Below, in pieces: positions 36,204 through 44,169 of a DNA stretch of 64,000 bases. Location: the NCBI GenBank assembly GCA_963709175.1, contig CAVPVK010000008.1:62001-126000 (forward strand), given 5' to 3'. The DNA is from JANXQG01 sp963709175. GTDB lineage: Bacteria > Planctomycetota > Planctomycetia > Pirellulales > Thermoguttaceae. The notes beneath the pieces were generated by a model, which saw only the letters and a program-made list of their open reading frames with translations, was not told where the DNA came from and did not search any database. The translations under genes were made by a program, and so were the position numbers. Every line of letters starts with the position of its first letter. Position 1 is the first letter of the stretch.

Positions 36204-38600
36204 GTGAAGGTCAACTATCTGACACTACTGGCGGCGACGACGACAGTGTTGCTGTCCGCGGCGGCGCGGGGCGACGATTCGGCCGTGCCGGCCCTGGCGG
36301 CCAACGCCAACGTGGTGCCGCCCACCCAGGCGGCGCTGACGCCGTCGACGACGGCCGGCACCGCGCCGGCGAACTGGCTCTGGAGCGACACCGCCACCTA
36401 TGACGCGGACTCCGACCCCGTGCAGGACTTCATCGTCCGCGCCGGGGGATGGGCGGCGCATGCGTCCGGATCGCCGACGAAAGTCGATCAATACGACAAT
36501 CGGAAGTCGTCGCCTTTCTTTGACGTGGCGGGGATCTTCAGCAACGGCGAGCACACCGTTGACTTGGATGCCAACGGCACGGACGACGAGACCGACAATC
36601 TACGAGTGCATTACTTCGGCCAGCGAGTCGAGGGCGACGTGTTTTTTGAGCGCTTCCAAAACCAACTGTACGACAACACCTATCCGGGCTTTGGGACCGT
36701 CACCGCCCCAACGCCCACCGGTGTGCCCAACACATACGGCGTCTACAGTAGGGACAACTTGAACCCCGGCCAGGACTACGCAATCCGCGTGCAGGAGTGG
36801 CGGGCCAATTTCCACGGACAATTGACCGACAACCTCAAGTGGTACGTGAACACCTTCGGGATGGAAAAGACCGGCGAGCGGCAGGCCAATGGCTTCGCGC
36901 ATTGCTTCGAGCCGGCTGCTACCACCAATGCCGCCACCGCCGGCCCACCGGGCAGCACAACCGGTCAGTGGTTTAACGGGGTCGATTACGCGGCTGGCTC
37001 CGGCCCTGCCGTCGCCAACAAATACCAGTGCCACGTCGTCAGCCAGGCCCAGCACATCGACTGGCAGACCACCGAAGTCGAGCCGGGCTTGGAGTGGAGA
37101 GCAGGGGCGCTGACCGTGAACTATTCGCACATGATCCGGGTCTTCCAACAGAACGACCAGCAGGTCTACAATCTTTACAACAATAGCGCTACGACGGGCC
37201 TCCCCTTGCCTGCCGGCGCGCTTTTTTCGGCTGGCGGCTACGACATCGTGCCCAACAGCGAAACGCAAATCGACCGGCTCAAGGCCCATGCCGAACTCGG
37301 CTACCGCACGGACGCCTATGCGATGGGATATGCGGGCGACACCGAGGACGAGCTGAACCAGATGGACCGTCACATGGAGGGCGGCGATCTGCGGATCACG
37401 AACCGGTCGATCCAGAACCTCACCGTGACCGGGTTCGGACGTGCCTACTCCGAGCACACCGATAATCAGAAGACGATACTCGGTTATTATGGGTCTCCCG
37501 CGGGACTTTACCCGTCGGAAGGCCAGTTTTACCAGCAAAACACGTTGCCGACGGCGATCGCCAGCGCCAGCCAGGCGCAGCCCCAGTACTCGCGCGATCG
37601 GGAGGCGGTCGGATTCGACGGCCGCTGGCTGCCTTTTGGGGACGACGGCAGTTGGGCACTCCGCCACTTCGCGGTGACCGGCGGCTATGAGTACGCTACC
37701 GAGCACTATCAGAACGACACCCTGTATTTCCAGAATTCTTTTGCGGCTCCCTACCACCAGCCCGATACGGTCAAGAACACGGCTTCCATCGGGCTGGAAG
37801 AGAAGTGGTCCCAGACCTTTATGACCTTCATTCGCTACAAGTGGATTGGGACACATTACCCGCTCATGGGCGTCACGACCGGAGCAAGTTATTCCGCGGG
37901 CACCGACGCTGCGGCCGTGGATACGTCGCTTCCCACGTTGGAAAACCGCGTGGAGGTGGGCGGGACGTGGACTCCCACCGATACGGTCATGGTCAACGCC
38001 GAAGTCTATCTCGAGACCGCGTCGATGAATGGTCCCAACCAGTACGTTGGCGCCCTGGGTCCCTACGAGCATTTCGATTCCAACAGTTACCCCTACGTGC
38101 TCAGCGCCTGGTGGTCGCCCGCTCCGCAGTGGTCGTTGAACGCCGGCTTTGCCCAAATGAACAGTTGGATCAATCAGGATCTCGTGCAGTCAAGCTTGGC
38201 CAGCGCCACGGCTGCGGGACTGCCGTCGCCCCCGATCCCCGGGCGGTTCAATGACCAGTCCGACGTTTTCAACGTAGGCGCCCGTTACCTCTGGACGCCC
38301 AAGCTTTCGACCTGTGCTAACTTCGAGTATGTCCATGCCTATGACGGCACGAGCATACCATTGCCCAGCACTGGGAATTATGGCGGCGCGAATGCTCCCG
38401 TGGGGCCAAATACTAATGTCGGGCAATACTCACTAGTGGACTCGAACACCATCCGCCTCATGCTGGGAGTCGATTACCTCTGGCGACCGCAGGTCAGCAC
38501 GTTCGCGCGGTATGTCTACAACGATTATCAGGACAACGCGACGGGATTGACTAGCGGCTCATCCAATTTCTTTCTGGTGGGCGACAGCACGAAGTTCTAG
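36204..38600 (+). CDS. Outer-membrane beta-barrel protein, MtrB/DmsF-like
   Basis: A 798-residue secreted protein. The GTG at 36204 (VKVNYLTLLAATTTVLLSAAARG) begins a signal peptide and follows a GGGGGG ribosome site; the frame is open further upstream but overlaps the cytochrome gene. The rest alternates short hydrophobic strands with Asn/Gly/Tyr-rich loops (for example VNYSHMIRVFQQNDQQVYNL, VFNVGARYLWTPKLSTCANF) and ends in a terminal Phe (VGDSTKF), all typical of outer-membrane barrels. In Shewanella MtrB and DmsF this barrel sheathes a multiheme cytochrome. Size and synteny with the 14-heme gene (gap 65 nt) support the same job here. Sequence-level MtrB homology is inferred, not measured. 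A strong terminator follows. Confidence 0.78.
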   Translation: MKVNYLTLLAATTTVLLSAAARGDDSAVPALAANANVVPPTQAALTPSTTAGTAPANWLWSDTATYDADSDPVQDFIVRAGGWAAHASGSPTKVDQYDNRKSSPFFDVAGIFSNGEHTVDLDANGTDDETDNLRVHYFGQRVEGDVFFERFQNQLYDNTYPGFGTVTAPTPTGVPNTYGVYSRDNLNPGQDYAIRVQEWRANFHGQLTDNLKWYVNTFGMEKTGERQANGFAHCFEPAATTNAATAGPPGSTTGQWFNGVDYAAGSGPAVANKYQCHVVSQAQHIDWQTTEVEPGLEWRAGALTVNYSHMIRVFQQNDQQVYNLYNNSATTGLPLPAGALFSAGGYDIVPNSETQIDRLKAHAELGYRTDAYAMGYAGDTEDELNQMDRHMEGGDLRITNRSIQNLTVTGFGRAYSEHTDNQKTILGYYGSPAGLYPSEGQFYQQNTLPTAIASASQAQPQYSRDREAVGFDGRWLPFGDDGSWALRHFAVTGGYEYATEHYQNDTLYFQNSFAAPYHQPDTVKNTASIGLEEKWSQTFMTFIRYKWIGTHYPLMGVTTGASYSAGTDAAAVDTSLPTLENRVEVGGTWTPTDTVMVNAEVYLETASMNGPNQYVGALGPYEHFDSNSYPYVLSAWWSPAPQWSLNAGFAQMNSWINQDLVQSSLASATAAGLPSPPIPGRFNDQSDVFNVGARYLWTPKLSTCANFEYVHAYDGTSIPLPSTGNYGGANAPVGPNTNVGQYSLVDSNTIRLMLGVDYLWRPQVSTFARYVYNDYQDNATGLTSGSSNFFLVGDSTKF

Positions 38601-38634
38601 CACAATCGCCTGACGAGAACGAAGTGGACGATTG

Positions 38635-38666
38635 CGTGGGGCAGCAGGTTTTCCTGTTGCCCCACG
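38635..38666 (+). terminator. Terminator hairpin after the barrel gene
   Basis: CGTGGGGCAGCAGG (38635-38648) pairs with CCTGTTGCCCCACG (38653-38666) over 14 pairs with one G-U, closing a TTTT loop. It lies 34 nt after the stop. No T-run follows, so it may act with Rho or from either side. Confidence 0.65.
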
Positions 38667-38717
38667 ACGCATCAGCCAAGGAACGAAGCGGGCAGCCGCA
38701 TATCGGACACCCCGATC

Positions 38718-38800
38718 GTTCGTAGTCCCGCCTGGGCACTAAGTATACATGGTCGGCGGCCTTCCACTGCCGACAGCCGCCGAAAGGCGGGACTACGAAC
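38718..38800. repeat. 83-nt palindromic extragenic repeat
   Basis: GTTCGTAGTCCCGCCT (38718-38733) is exactly complementary to 38785-38800. Inside, a second stem (TCGGCGG with the later GCCGCCGA) gives a nested hairpin. No coding function is visible. The form is that of a MITE/REP-like element. Confidence 0.65.
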
Positions 38801-38810
38801 AACGGGCCCC

Positions 38811-38981
38811 TTATCCCTCTTTGAATTTCGCCAGTTCGGCCTCGGCCGCGGCGAGTTGCTTTTCCAGGTTCTTCACTTCGTCAGCATCGTCCATTTGTTT
38901 GCGGGCCCCCGCCAACTGTTGCCGCAGGTTAGTGATCCGCGTGTTGAGAACGTCGATGCGTTTCTTGGCTTTCTTGTCCAT
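38811..38981 (-). CDS. Small conserved-type coiled-coil protein (56 aa)
   Basis: A 56-residue, highly charged protein: MDKKAKKRIDVLNTRITNLR, then a heptad-like run with LRQQLAGARKQMDDADEVKN and LEKQLAAAEAELAKFKEG. Leucines fall every 3-4 residues, so it should form a single coiled coil. I recall similar short Lys/Glu-rich proteins in planctomycete genomes, but no function. There is no signal peptide, so it is cytoplasmic. It lies between two repeat-rich regions and is not in an obvious operon. The ATG is preceded by TTCGAAAACCC, a weak ribosome site, which lowers confidence slightly. Confidence 0.65.
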   Translation of the reverse strand: MDKKAKKRIDVLNTRITNLRQQLAGARKQMDDADEVKNLEKQLAAAEAELAKFKEG

Positions 38982-39103
38982 GATAGGGTTTTCGAAGGAT
39001 AGGTGTACGGCAGTTGGCCATAGTAACGAAAAGCGGGGGAGGCCTCGAAAGTGGTGTTGGCGATTAACTTCCCATCAACGCCACGTATGAAAGGTCGTCC
39101 CCC

Positions 39104-39400
39104 ATGAAAAGAGAAACGTATCGCGCGATCGATGTCAAGCAGGTTCCGATCGAATCGTCCGTAGCGGATAGAGCGGGCCTGACGGCAGTCGTCGGCCTGA
39201 GCGTGTCCAAGTGGGAGCTTTTGGCTGTGGTGCGATGGTCGGACGGCCGTTTCGCGCAGAGAATCCCGAGGGGAGAATTCCGCGGAGGTCCCACAAGTGA
39301 TCGACGACTTGCAACGATTGGGCGAAGGGCGGCAGTTGACAGTTGCCAAAAATTCAACGGGATCCTGCTTCTCGGTTAACGGCAAGCAAATTGAACCATT
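39104..39400 (+). pseudogene. IS110-family transposase N-terminal remnant (probable)
   Basis: The frame from 39104 reads MKRETYRAIDVKQVPIESSV, then AVVGLSVSKWELLAVVRW, like the DEDD-transposase start (VGLDVSK). The catalytic Asp of GLDVSK is replaced by Ser. After a frame change near 39285 the other frame gives EVPQVIDDLQRLGEGRQLTV then AKNSTGSC, close to the next IS110 block (LTVAxEPTGSYG). The rest of the transposase is absent. A dead fragment; family assignment is moderate. Confidence 0.45.
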
Positions 39401-39446
39401 CCTGAATCCCTGCGGGAACTGCACAATCTTGTTACGGCCTGCCGTG

Positions 39447-41252
39447 TTACACTTCGAATCCCAGCAGGCGCATCAGGACCAGTCCATTCCCTCTGGGCAC
39501 GACGCCGGGCCGCAGTCGGTAGTCGAAGCTGATCCGGCCGTCTACCAGTTGGTCCTCGAGATGGGCGTTGACTGCCTGCCGTTCCAAGCGATCGGCAATC
39601 GCGGACAGGGCAAGGTCGTGGGTCGTGATCAGCCCGATGGCGCCTTGTTTGAGCAGTTTCCCAATCACCGCCTCGGCCCCCAGGCGGCGGTCGTGCGAAT
39701 TCGTGCCGTGGAGAATCTCATCGAGAAGAAACAGCACCGGCGGCGATTTGGCGCTCATGTCGCAGATCATCCGAAGCCGTTGGATTTCGGCATAGAAGCC
39801 CGATACCCCTTCCTGCAATGAATCCATAGTCCGCATCGCCGACGCGACCGCGAGCCGAGAAACCCGCATCTCGGCCGCGCAGACCGGGGCCCCGGCCAGC
39901 GCCAGCACGGTGTTGACCCCCACGGTTCGCAGCAGGGTGCTCTTGCCCGACATGTTCGAGCCGCTTACCAGAAGCAACTGCGGCTCTCGGCCGAGATGGA
40001 CGTCGTTGCTCACTCGCCGTTTGGCCGCGATCAGCGGATGGCCCATTCCGGCGGCATCCAGGCAGGGGCCGTTTTCCAGAATTGCCGGAAACGGGTACTC
40101 GGGATGCTCGTAGGCATAGCCGGCCAGGCAGCAGAGGGCCTCAAACTCGCCTACGGCCTCCAGCCAATTCGCCGCCAGCCGTCCGTTGCTCCTTCGCCAG
40201 CGGTCGATGGCGTATGCCAAATGGACCGTGAGCATGAGCACGAATGCGAAAGGGGTCACGAACTTGTTGAGGCGGATGGTCTCCCAGGTATCGACAAGCC
40301 GGGCCAGTTGAGCTATTCGTTGCGAGGCAGGCCGTCCGCCGGCGTGCAACCGGGCGGCAATATCAACGAGGCGCGGGCCGACGAACCGCTGGGCCTCGAT
40401 GATCCGCAGCACCTGAACGACAAGCTCCAACTCGCCCAGCACCGAATCGAGATCCGACGTCAATTCGTCTATATCCCGCCGCATGCCGCGGAGCAAGAGG
40501 GTTTGCACGATGGCGACCAGGAGGAACCAGCCGATTGACGCGCCGAAAAAGATCCACGCCACGAGCGCGATGACGGATGCCATCGCCAAGATCATCGCCG
40601 CCAGAGGTCGAGCCCAATCGGCCAGCAGCGACGCTTTGCCGATCCAGGGTACCAGCGTCTCAGGCTTGACTTGAAGAGTCATGGACGCGTCGACGACTGC
40701 GAGGTCCTCGCGGAGATCGAGTTTGGCGCGGAGTTCCTCTACAGCCGCCTGCCGGGCAAGGATCGTGGCGGGGTCGGCCGATGCCCGCAGCCAGGCGGCC
40801 AATGTATCCTGCCCCATCCGCGTACGAGCGGCGCAGAGCAACTGGTACAACGAACCGCGACCGAACAAGTCGAGATCTTTGGCGTAGGGATGTTCGCGGT
40901 CGCCATACTGCTCGCCGCTTGGGCCGGTTCCCGCCCAGTGGTCGTCGATCCGGGCTAGGGCAATGGCATAGTAACGAATCGCCCGCTGGGCTCTATGCAG
41001 GGCCCGCACCACGCGGCGATGCCAGGCAACCGCGGCGACGAAAGCAGCCAGCACGAGGAGCAACCAGGGGACCAGTAGATGCCCGACTCGCAGCATGGCG
41101 TATGCAACCGCTAAGATCGCCAAAAATGCCGCGATCCGGCCCTGCCCCGCGAGGCTCTCCCGCCGTTCTTGCCGCCGGGCCTGATCCTGGCGGACGCGCT
41201 GCCGACGTTGGTATTCGGCGCTGGGCAAACTAGGCGACGTGCCGGCAGTCAA
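39447..41252 (-). CDS. Membrane-anchored MutS-like ATPase
   Basis: About 601 residues. The C-terminal third is the ATPase/dimerisation domain of the MutS family: Walker A GSNMSGKST (about 431-439), the SAMRTMDSLQEGVSGFYAEI motif, Walker B VLFLLDEILHGTNSHDR and the ITTHDLALS His switch. The mismatch-binding N-terminal domain of MutS is missing. Instead there are hydrophobic segments at about 39-77 and 213-256, so the protein is probably in the inner membrane. This is the MutS-related group without a known role in mismatch repair. The TTG start at 41252 overlaps the upstream toxin-remnant stop as TTGA and has GAGG 8 nt upstream, which decides it over the longer frame. Confidence 0.82.
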   Translation of the reverse strand: MTAGTSPSLPSAEYQRRQRVRQDQARRQERRESLAGQGRIAAFLAILAVAYAMLRVGHLLVPWLLLVLAAFVAAVAWHRRVVRALHRAQRAIRYYAIALARIDDHWAGTGPSGEQYGDREHPYAKDLDLFGRGSLYQLLCAARTRMGQDTLAAWLRASADPATILARQAAVEELRAKLDLREDLAVVDASMTLQVKPETLVPWIGKASLLADWARPLAAMILAMASVIALVAWIFFGASIGWFLLVAIVQTLLLRGMRRDIDELTSDLDSVLGELELVVQVLRIIEAQRFVGPRLVDIAARLHAGGRPASQRIAQLARLVDTWETIRLNKFVTPFAFVLMLTVHLAYAIDRWRRSNGRLAANWLEAVGEFEALCCLAGYAYEHPEYPFPAILENGPCLDAAGMGHPLIAAKRRVSNDVHLGREPQLLLVSGSNMSGKSTLLRTVGVNTVLALAGAPVCAAEMRVSRLAVASAMRTMDSLQEGVSGFYAEIQRLRMICDMSAKSPPVLFLLDEILHGTNSHDRRLGAEAVIGKLLKQGAIGLITTHDLALSAIADRLERQAVNAHLEDQLVDGRISFDYRLRPGVVPRGNGLVLMRLLGFEV

Positions 41253-41480
41253 AACATCGCCCTCGTGACACGGACCATGTGCAAGACGGAAACGATTCGA
41301 ATCCCGAAACGGCTGACCTCGTAATAGACTACGCGGCTTTCGACGCACAAGAACCGCAAACCAGAACGCAGGTTGTCACGTCCTTGCCCCATAAGCGGAT
41401 TGCGGTCAAGCGACATAATCAGTTGTTGAAACCTCCCGCTCAAGCGGTTGGCCGCCGACCGGTTGTACAGAGCAATCGCA
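41249..41480 (-). pseudogene. ParE/RelE-type toxin missing its N-terminus
   Basis: The frame ending at 41249 reads ALYNRSAANRLSGRFQQLIM, LDRNPLMGQGRDNLRSGLRF, then VYYEVSRFGIRIVSVLHMVR, the body and C-terminus of a ParE-type gyrase-inhibiting toxin (compare the general pattern N-P-x-x-A-x-R-L...G-x-x-R-x-x-L-R-x-G-L-R). The first 15-20 residues of a normal ParE are missing; the frame runs back into the antitoxin gene in a different register. Without its own start and first helix it is unlikely to be active. Its stop overlaps the MutS-like start. Confidence 0.65.
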
Positions 41481-41580
41481 GGGCATTGGACACAATCTCC
41501 TGTGGAGACTGATAGCGGCCCGTGGCGACTTGGTGCTCGATGAACGGTTCGAACTCGGCGGGAATGGTTGCATTGATCAT
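41440..41580 (-). CDS. ParD-like antitoxin, truncated
   Basis: A 46-residue protein, MINATIPAEFEPFIEHQVAT then GRYQSPQEIVSNALRLL, which is the ribbon-helix-helix DNA-binding part of ParD/CopG antitoxins. It ends in CTTGRRPTA, which is toxin DNA read in the wrong frame, where a normal ParD would have another 30-40 residues that bind the toxin. A deletion therefore seems to have removed the end of parD and the start of parE. The DNA-binding half may still repress its own promoter. GGAAGGGAA lies upstream of the ATG. Confidence 0.65.
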   Translation of the reverse strand: MINATIPAEFEPFIEHQVATGRYQSPQEIVSNALRLLCTTGRRPTA

Positions 41581-41652
41581 TCAGGTGTCTATTCCCTTCC
41601 GCATTGATCATACCGCACGCCAGGACGCTGGTCAATTTGCCCGAAGACCAAG

Positions 41653-43983
41653 CTAAACGAGGTCCCGCCGTCTGATCTTCTCCACCAGCCCCGACTCCCG
41701 TCGGGCGAAACCGCTGGCCAGGCAGAGACAGATCAACCCCAGGCCGGTCCAACTGATTATGCGGCCGCGGCTGAGACTCTCGGGACGGAATTCCAGGTGA
41801 ACGTCGCTGCTCCCCGGCTCGACGCGGCAACCAAGGAAGTCGCCGTTGACGCGGTAGACGTCGCTGGGGCTGCCGTCGATAGTACAACGCCAGCCCGGAT
41901 GGTAGCTCTCGGCAATCACCAACAATTGCGGCGTCGAGCAGCAGACCTTCACGATCATTCTGCCGGCGCCGCTCTGCGTCAAAGTCGCAGTGCCAGGCTT
42001 CCCAGGCGGCAGGGCCAAGGCGTTTTCGCAGAGGGCCTCGCGGCAGACGTCGATCTTCGCCAGGTCGCGGGCCGGGTCGTCGCTGGGAACGACGTGCGTG
42101 ACCATTCGTACTAGCGGCAATGGATCGGGGACGCGGAGCCAATTTGCGTCACAGGGTGCGAGACCTTCCACGCGGGACGTCGCGGTATCGCGATGAACCC
42201 AGCCGGTTGAGGCCACGCGCAAGGCCGGTAATTGACAGTAATCCAGCAACTTGCTCGGAGCCAGACCGGCATAGCCGTCGGTCCGCGACCAGCCGGCCAG
42301 GATCATCTCGTTGCCGATAGACACGACGCCCACGCCAGTAGCAACGGGCGGAGCAAAGACCCGCTGACCATCGGTCGCCGCCGAACTGGCGGTTCCCGGC
42401 GGGGCCACAAACAAGGCGGCAAGACCGTCGGGCTGGGCTATGGACTCGTCCCAAATGCAACTGAGTCCATAGTAGCCCAGATCGGCGGCCATGAAGAGGA
42501 TCAGGCCGACCAGTGCACCGCGAACCCCTTGAGCGGCGGCGATCAACATCAGCGCCGCTGCGGCCATGAGCAAGGGGCCGACGACGACCCGCGAGACCGG
42601 AGCAACCTGGTGTCCCGCTTGCAAGATCAAGCCAGCCGCCGCCACGGCCACGCTGGCAAGAACCGTGGCGCCGAGGATCTCATAGTGCCGCCATAGTGCC
42701 GTAGGCCGGCCCTTGCCCAGCAGCAGCGGCAGGTGGCGACGCAGCTTGTACTTTTCGCGGGCATCGCGCTCCACGAGCGTGAAGCCGATGGCCGCCAGCA
42801 CGGCCACGGCAAATTGAAAGAGCACCGTGTATCGGCAGGAGAAGAAGAAACGAACGGCCCAAGGCAGGGAATCCTGCGCAGCAAAGCACCGCAACTGGCT
42901 GCCCATGGCCAGCAACAGCGCGGCGCCGGCCAAGACGGCTGTCGCCTGGGCAAGACGTTTCAGCCCGCCCAATTCCTGACGGCGGACCGCCACGGAGAGG
43001 GCCAACATCAGTGGGACCGCCCCTACGTAAAGTCCCAAGTCCGGGGTATTGCCGCCGAAGACCCGCTCCAGCGGCAAGTAGGGGGCCACAAGTTGAATGA
43101 GATTGACGGGATGGAGCGTGTCGGGCGCGGCCGCCGCTGGCAGGCTTTGCCATAGGGCTTCCAGCGTGGGAAACAACTGGATGGCTCCCACCAGCAAGCC
43201 AACCGCCTTGGCCACCACGATGCGCGGCGCGGAGTTTCTCCGGCAACCGATGCAGCTCTGGCAGGTTGGCATCGTTTCACAGTCGTCGCGGGCCAAAAAC
43301 CGCCGCGTGGAAATCAGGTAGATCGTAAACCCCGCTTCGGTCAGCAGCGAGAACCAGACATATTGCGGGCAGCCCAGCAAGAGCTGCGATCCGGTGAGAA
43401 GGGCCAGGGCGGCCTCGGCCAGGGCAACCTTCCACCGCTGAGCGTCAACAATGACGATGTCGATCATCGCCAACATCCAAGGGATGTGGGCCACGGCCGC
43501 CACGGCACTGGGCTGAACAAAGTGCAGCAGACTGAAGCTGGAAAAGGTGAAGGCCAGTCCGCCCACCATCGCCGCATCCTTGCGCCGCAGGAGGCGGAGA
43601 AGGAACCAGTACATGCCCGCCAGCATTAGCGGATAGCTGCAAAGGTAGTCCCAGCCCAACGCGGTGCGAAGCGGAAGAAAACCGTAAAGCACAAGATGCA
43701 GGGGATGGTACGGACCGACCTGGCCGTCGCCGGTGAGATAAAAACCGGAATAGACGCTGGGCATCCAGTCGAACGACTCGCCGCGGGCCAGTTGATCGGC
43801 GTAGAAGGCCCGCGCCGGCAATTGGAACTTGCCCAGGTCGCCGGTGGTATACAGGCCGCCTGAGAAAAAGGGCCTGGCCAGCAGCGAGAGGAGGATCAGG
43901 GCCACCAGCAGCGACCAGGCAAAGAGGTCGCGCTGGCTGTGGGCCGAGACGCGCGGAATGAAACTGCCGTGGCGGAGCGACAT
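41653..43983 (-). CDS. Large multi-pass membrane protein, YfhO/GT-C type
   Basis: About 776 residues with roughly a dozen hydrophobic helices in the first 560 residues (LFAWSLLVALILLSLLARPF; VRFFFSCRYTVLFQFAVAVL) and a soluble beta-rich C-terminal domain with the segment YHPGWRCTIDGSPSDVYRVN, a hallmark of the YfhO family. The last helix (IISWTGLGLICLCLASGF) closes the chain. YfhO members are thought to glycosylate or modify surface polymers using lipid-linked sugars (GT-C-like). The catalytic acid may be in the first loop (YTTGDLGKFQLPAR). The start is set at MSLRHGSFIPR (43983), just before the first helix. It is divergent from the DUF2029 gene. Confidence 0.75.
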   Translation of the reverse strand: MSLRHGSFIPRVSAHSQRDLFAWSLLVALILLSLLARPFFSGGLYTTGDLGKFQLPARAFYADQLARGESFDWMPSVYSGFYLTGDGQVGPYHPLHLVLYGFLPLRTALGWDYLCSYPLMLAGMYWFLLRLLRRKDAAMVGGLAFTFSSFSLLHFVQPSAVAAVAHIPWMLAMIDIVIVDAQRWKVALAEAALALLTGSQLLLGCPQYVWFSLLTEAGFTIYLISTRRFLARDDCETMPTCQSCIGCRRNSAPRIVVAKAVGLLVGAIQLFPTLEALWQSLPAAAAPDTLHPVNLIQLVAPYLPLERVFGGNTPDLGLYVGAVPLMLALSVAVRRQELGGLKRLAQATAVLAGAALLLAMGSQLRCFAAQDSLPWAVRFFFSCRYTVLFQFAVAVLAAIGFTLVERDAREKYKLRRHLPLLLGKGRPTALWRHYEILGATVLASVAVAAAGLILQAGHQVAPVSRVVVGPLLMAAAALMLIAAAQGVRGALVGLILFMAADLGYYGLSCIWDESIAQPDGLAALFVAPPGTASSAATDGQRVFAPPVATGVGVVSIGNEMILAGWSRTDGYAGLAPSKLLDYCQLPALRVASTGWVHRDTATSRVEGLAPCDANWLRVPDPLPLVRMVTHVVPSDDPARDLAKIDVCREALCENALALPPGKPGTATLTQSGAGRMIVKVCCSTPQLLVIAESYHPGWRCTIDGSPSDVYRVNGDFLGCRVEPGSSDVHLEFRPESLSRGRIISWTGLGLICLCLASGFARRESGLVEKIRRRDLV

Positions 43984-44169
43984 TGATGGCAACCGTCGAA
44001 AGTGTGCGGCCGGTTGCGAGCAACAGGCGCAGGTAATCCCCTTAGGACCGCAGACACAACCGAGCTTTCTCCAATTGTTTCTGGGGGCAAAGAGGGTTGT
44101 GTTAGGGGTTCTCAGCAAAGATAGGTTAAATTCGTGAGCTAGACTTTTCAGGTCTAGGACCAATCGCCT

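Noticed and set aside
36600..38156. 518-codon minus-strand frame over the barrel gene
   Set aside because: Mirror of an outer-membrane protein with signal peptide and operon context.
38551..38802. 83-codon Cys-rich minus-strand frame
   Set aside because: It reads through a terminator and a palindromic repeat and is not protein-like.
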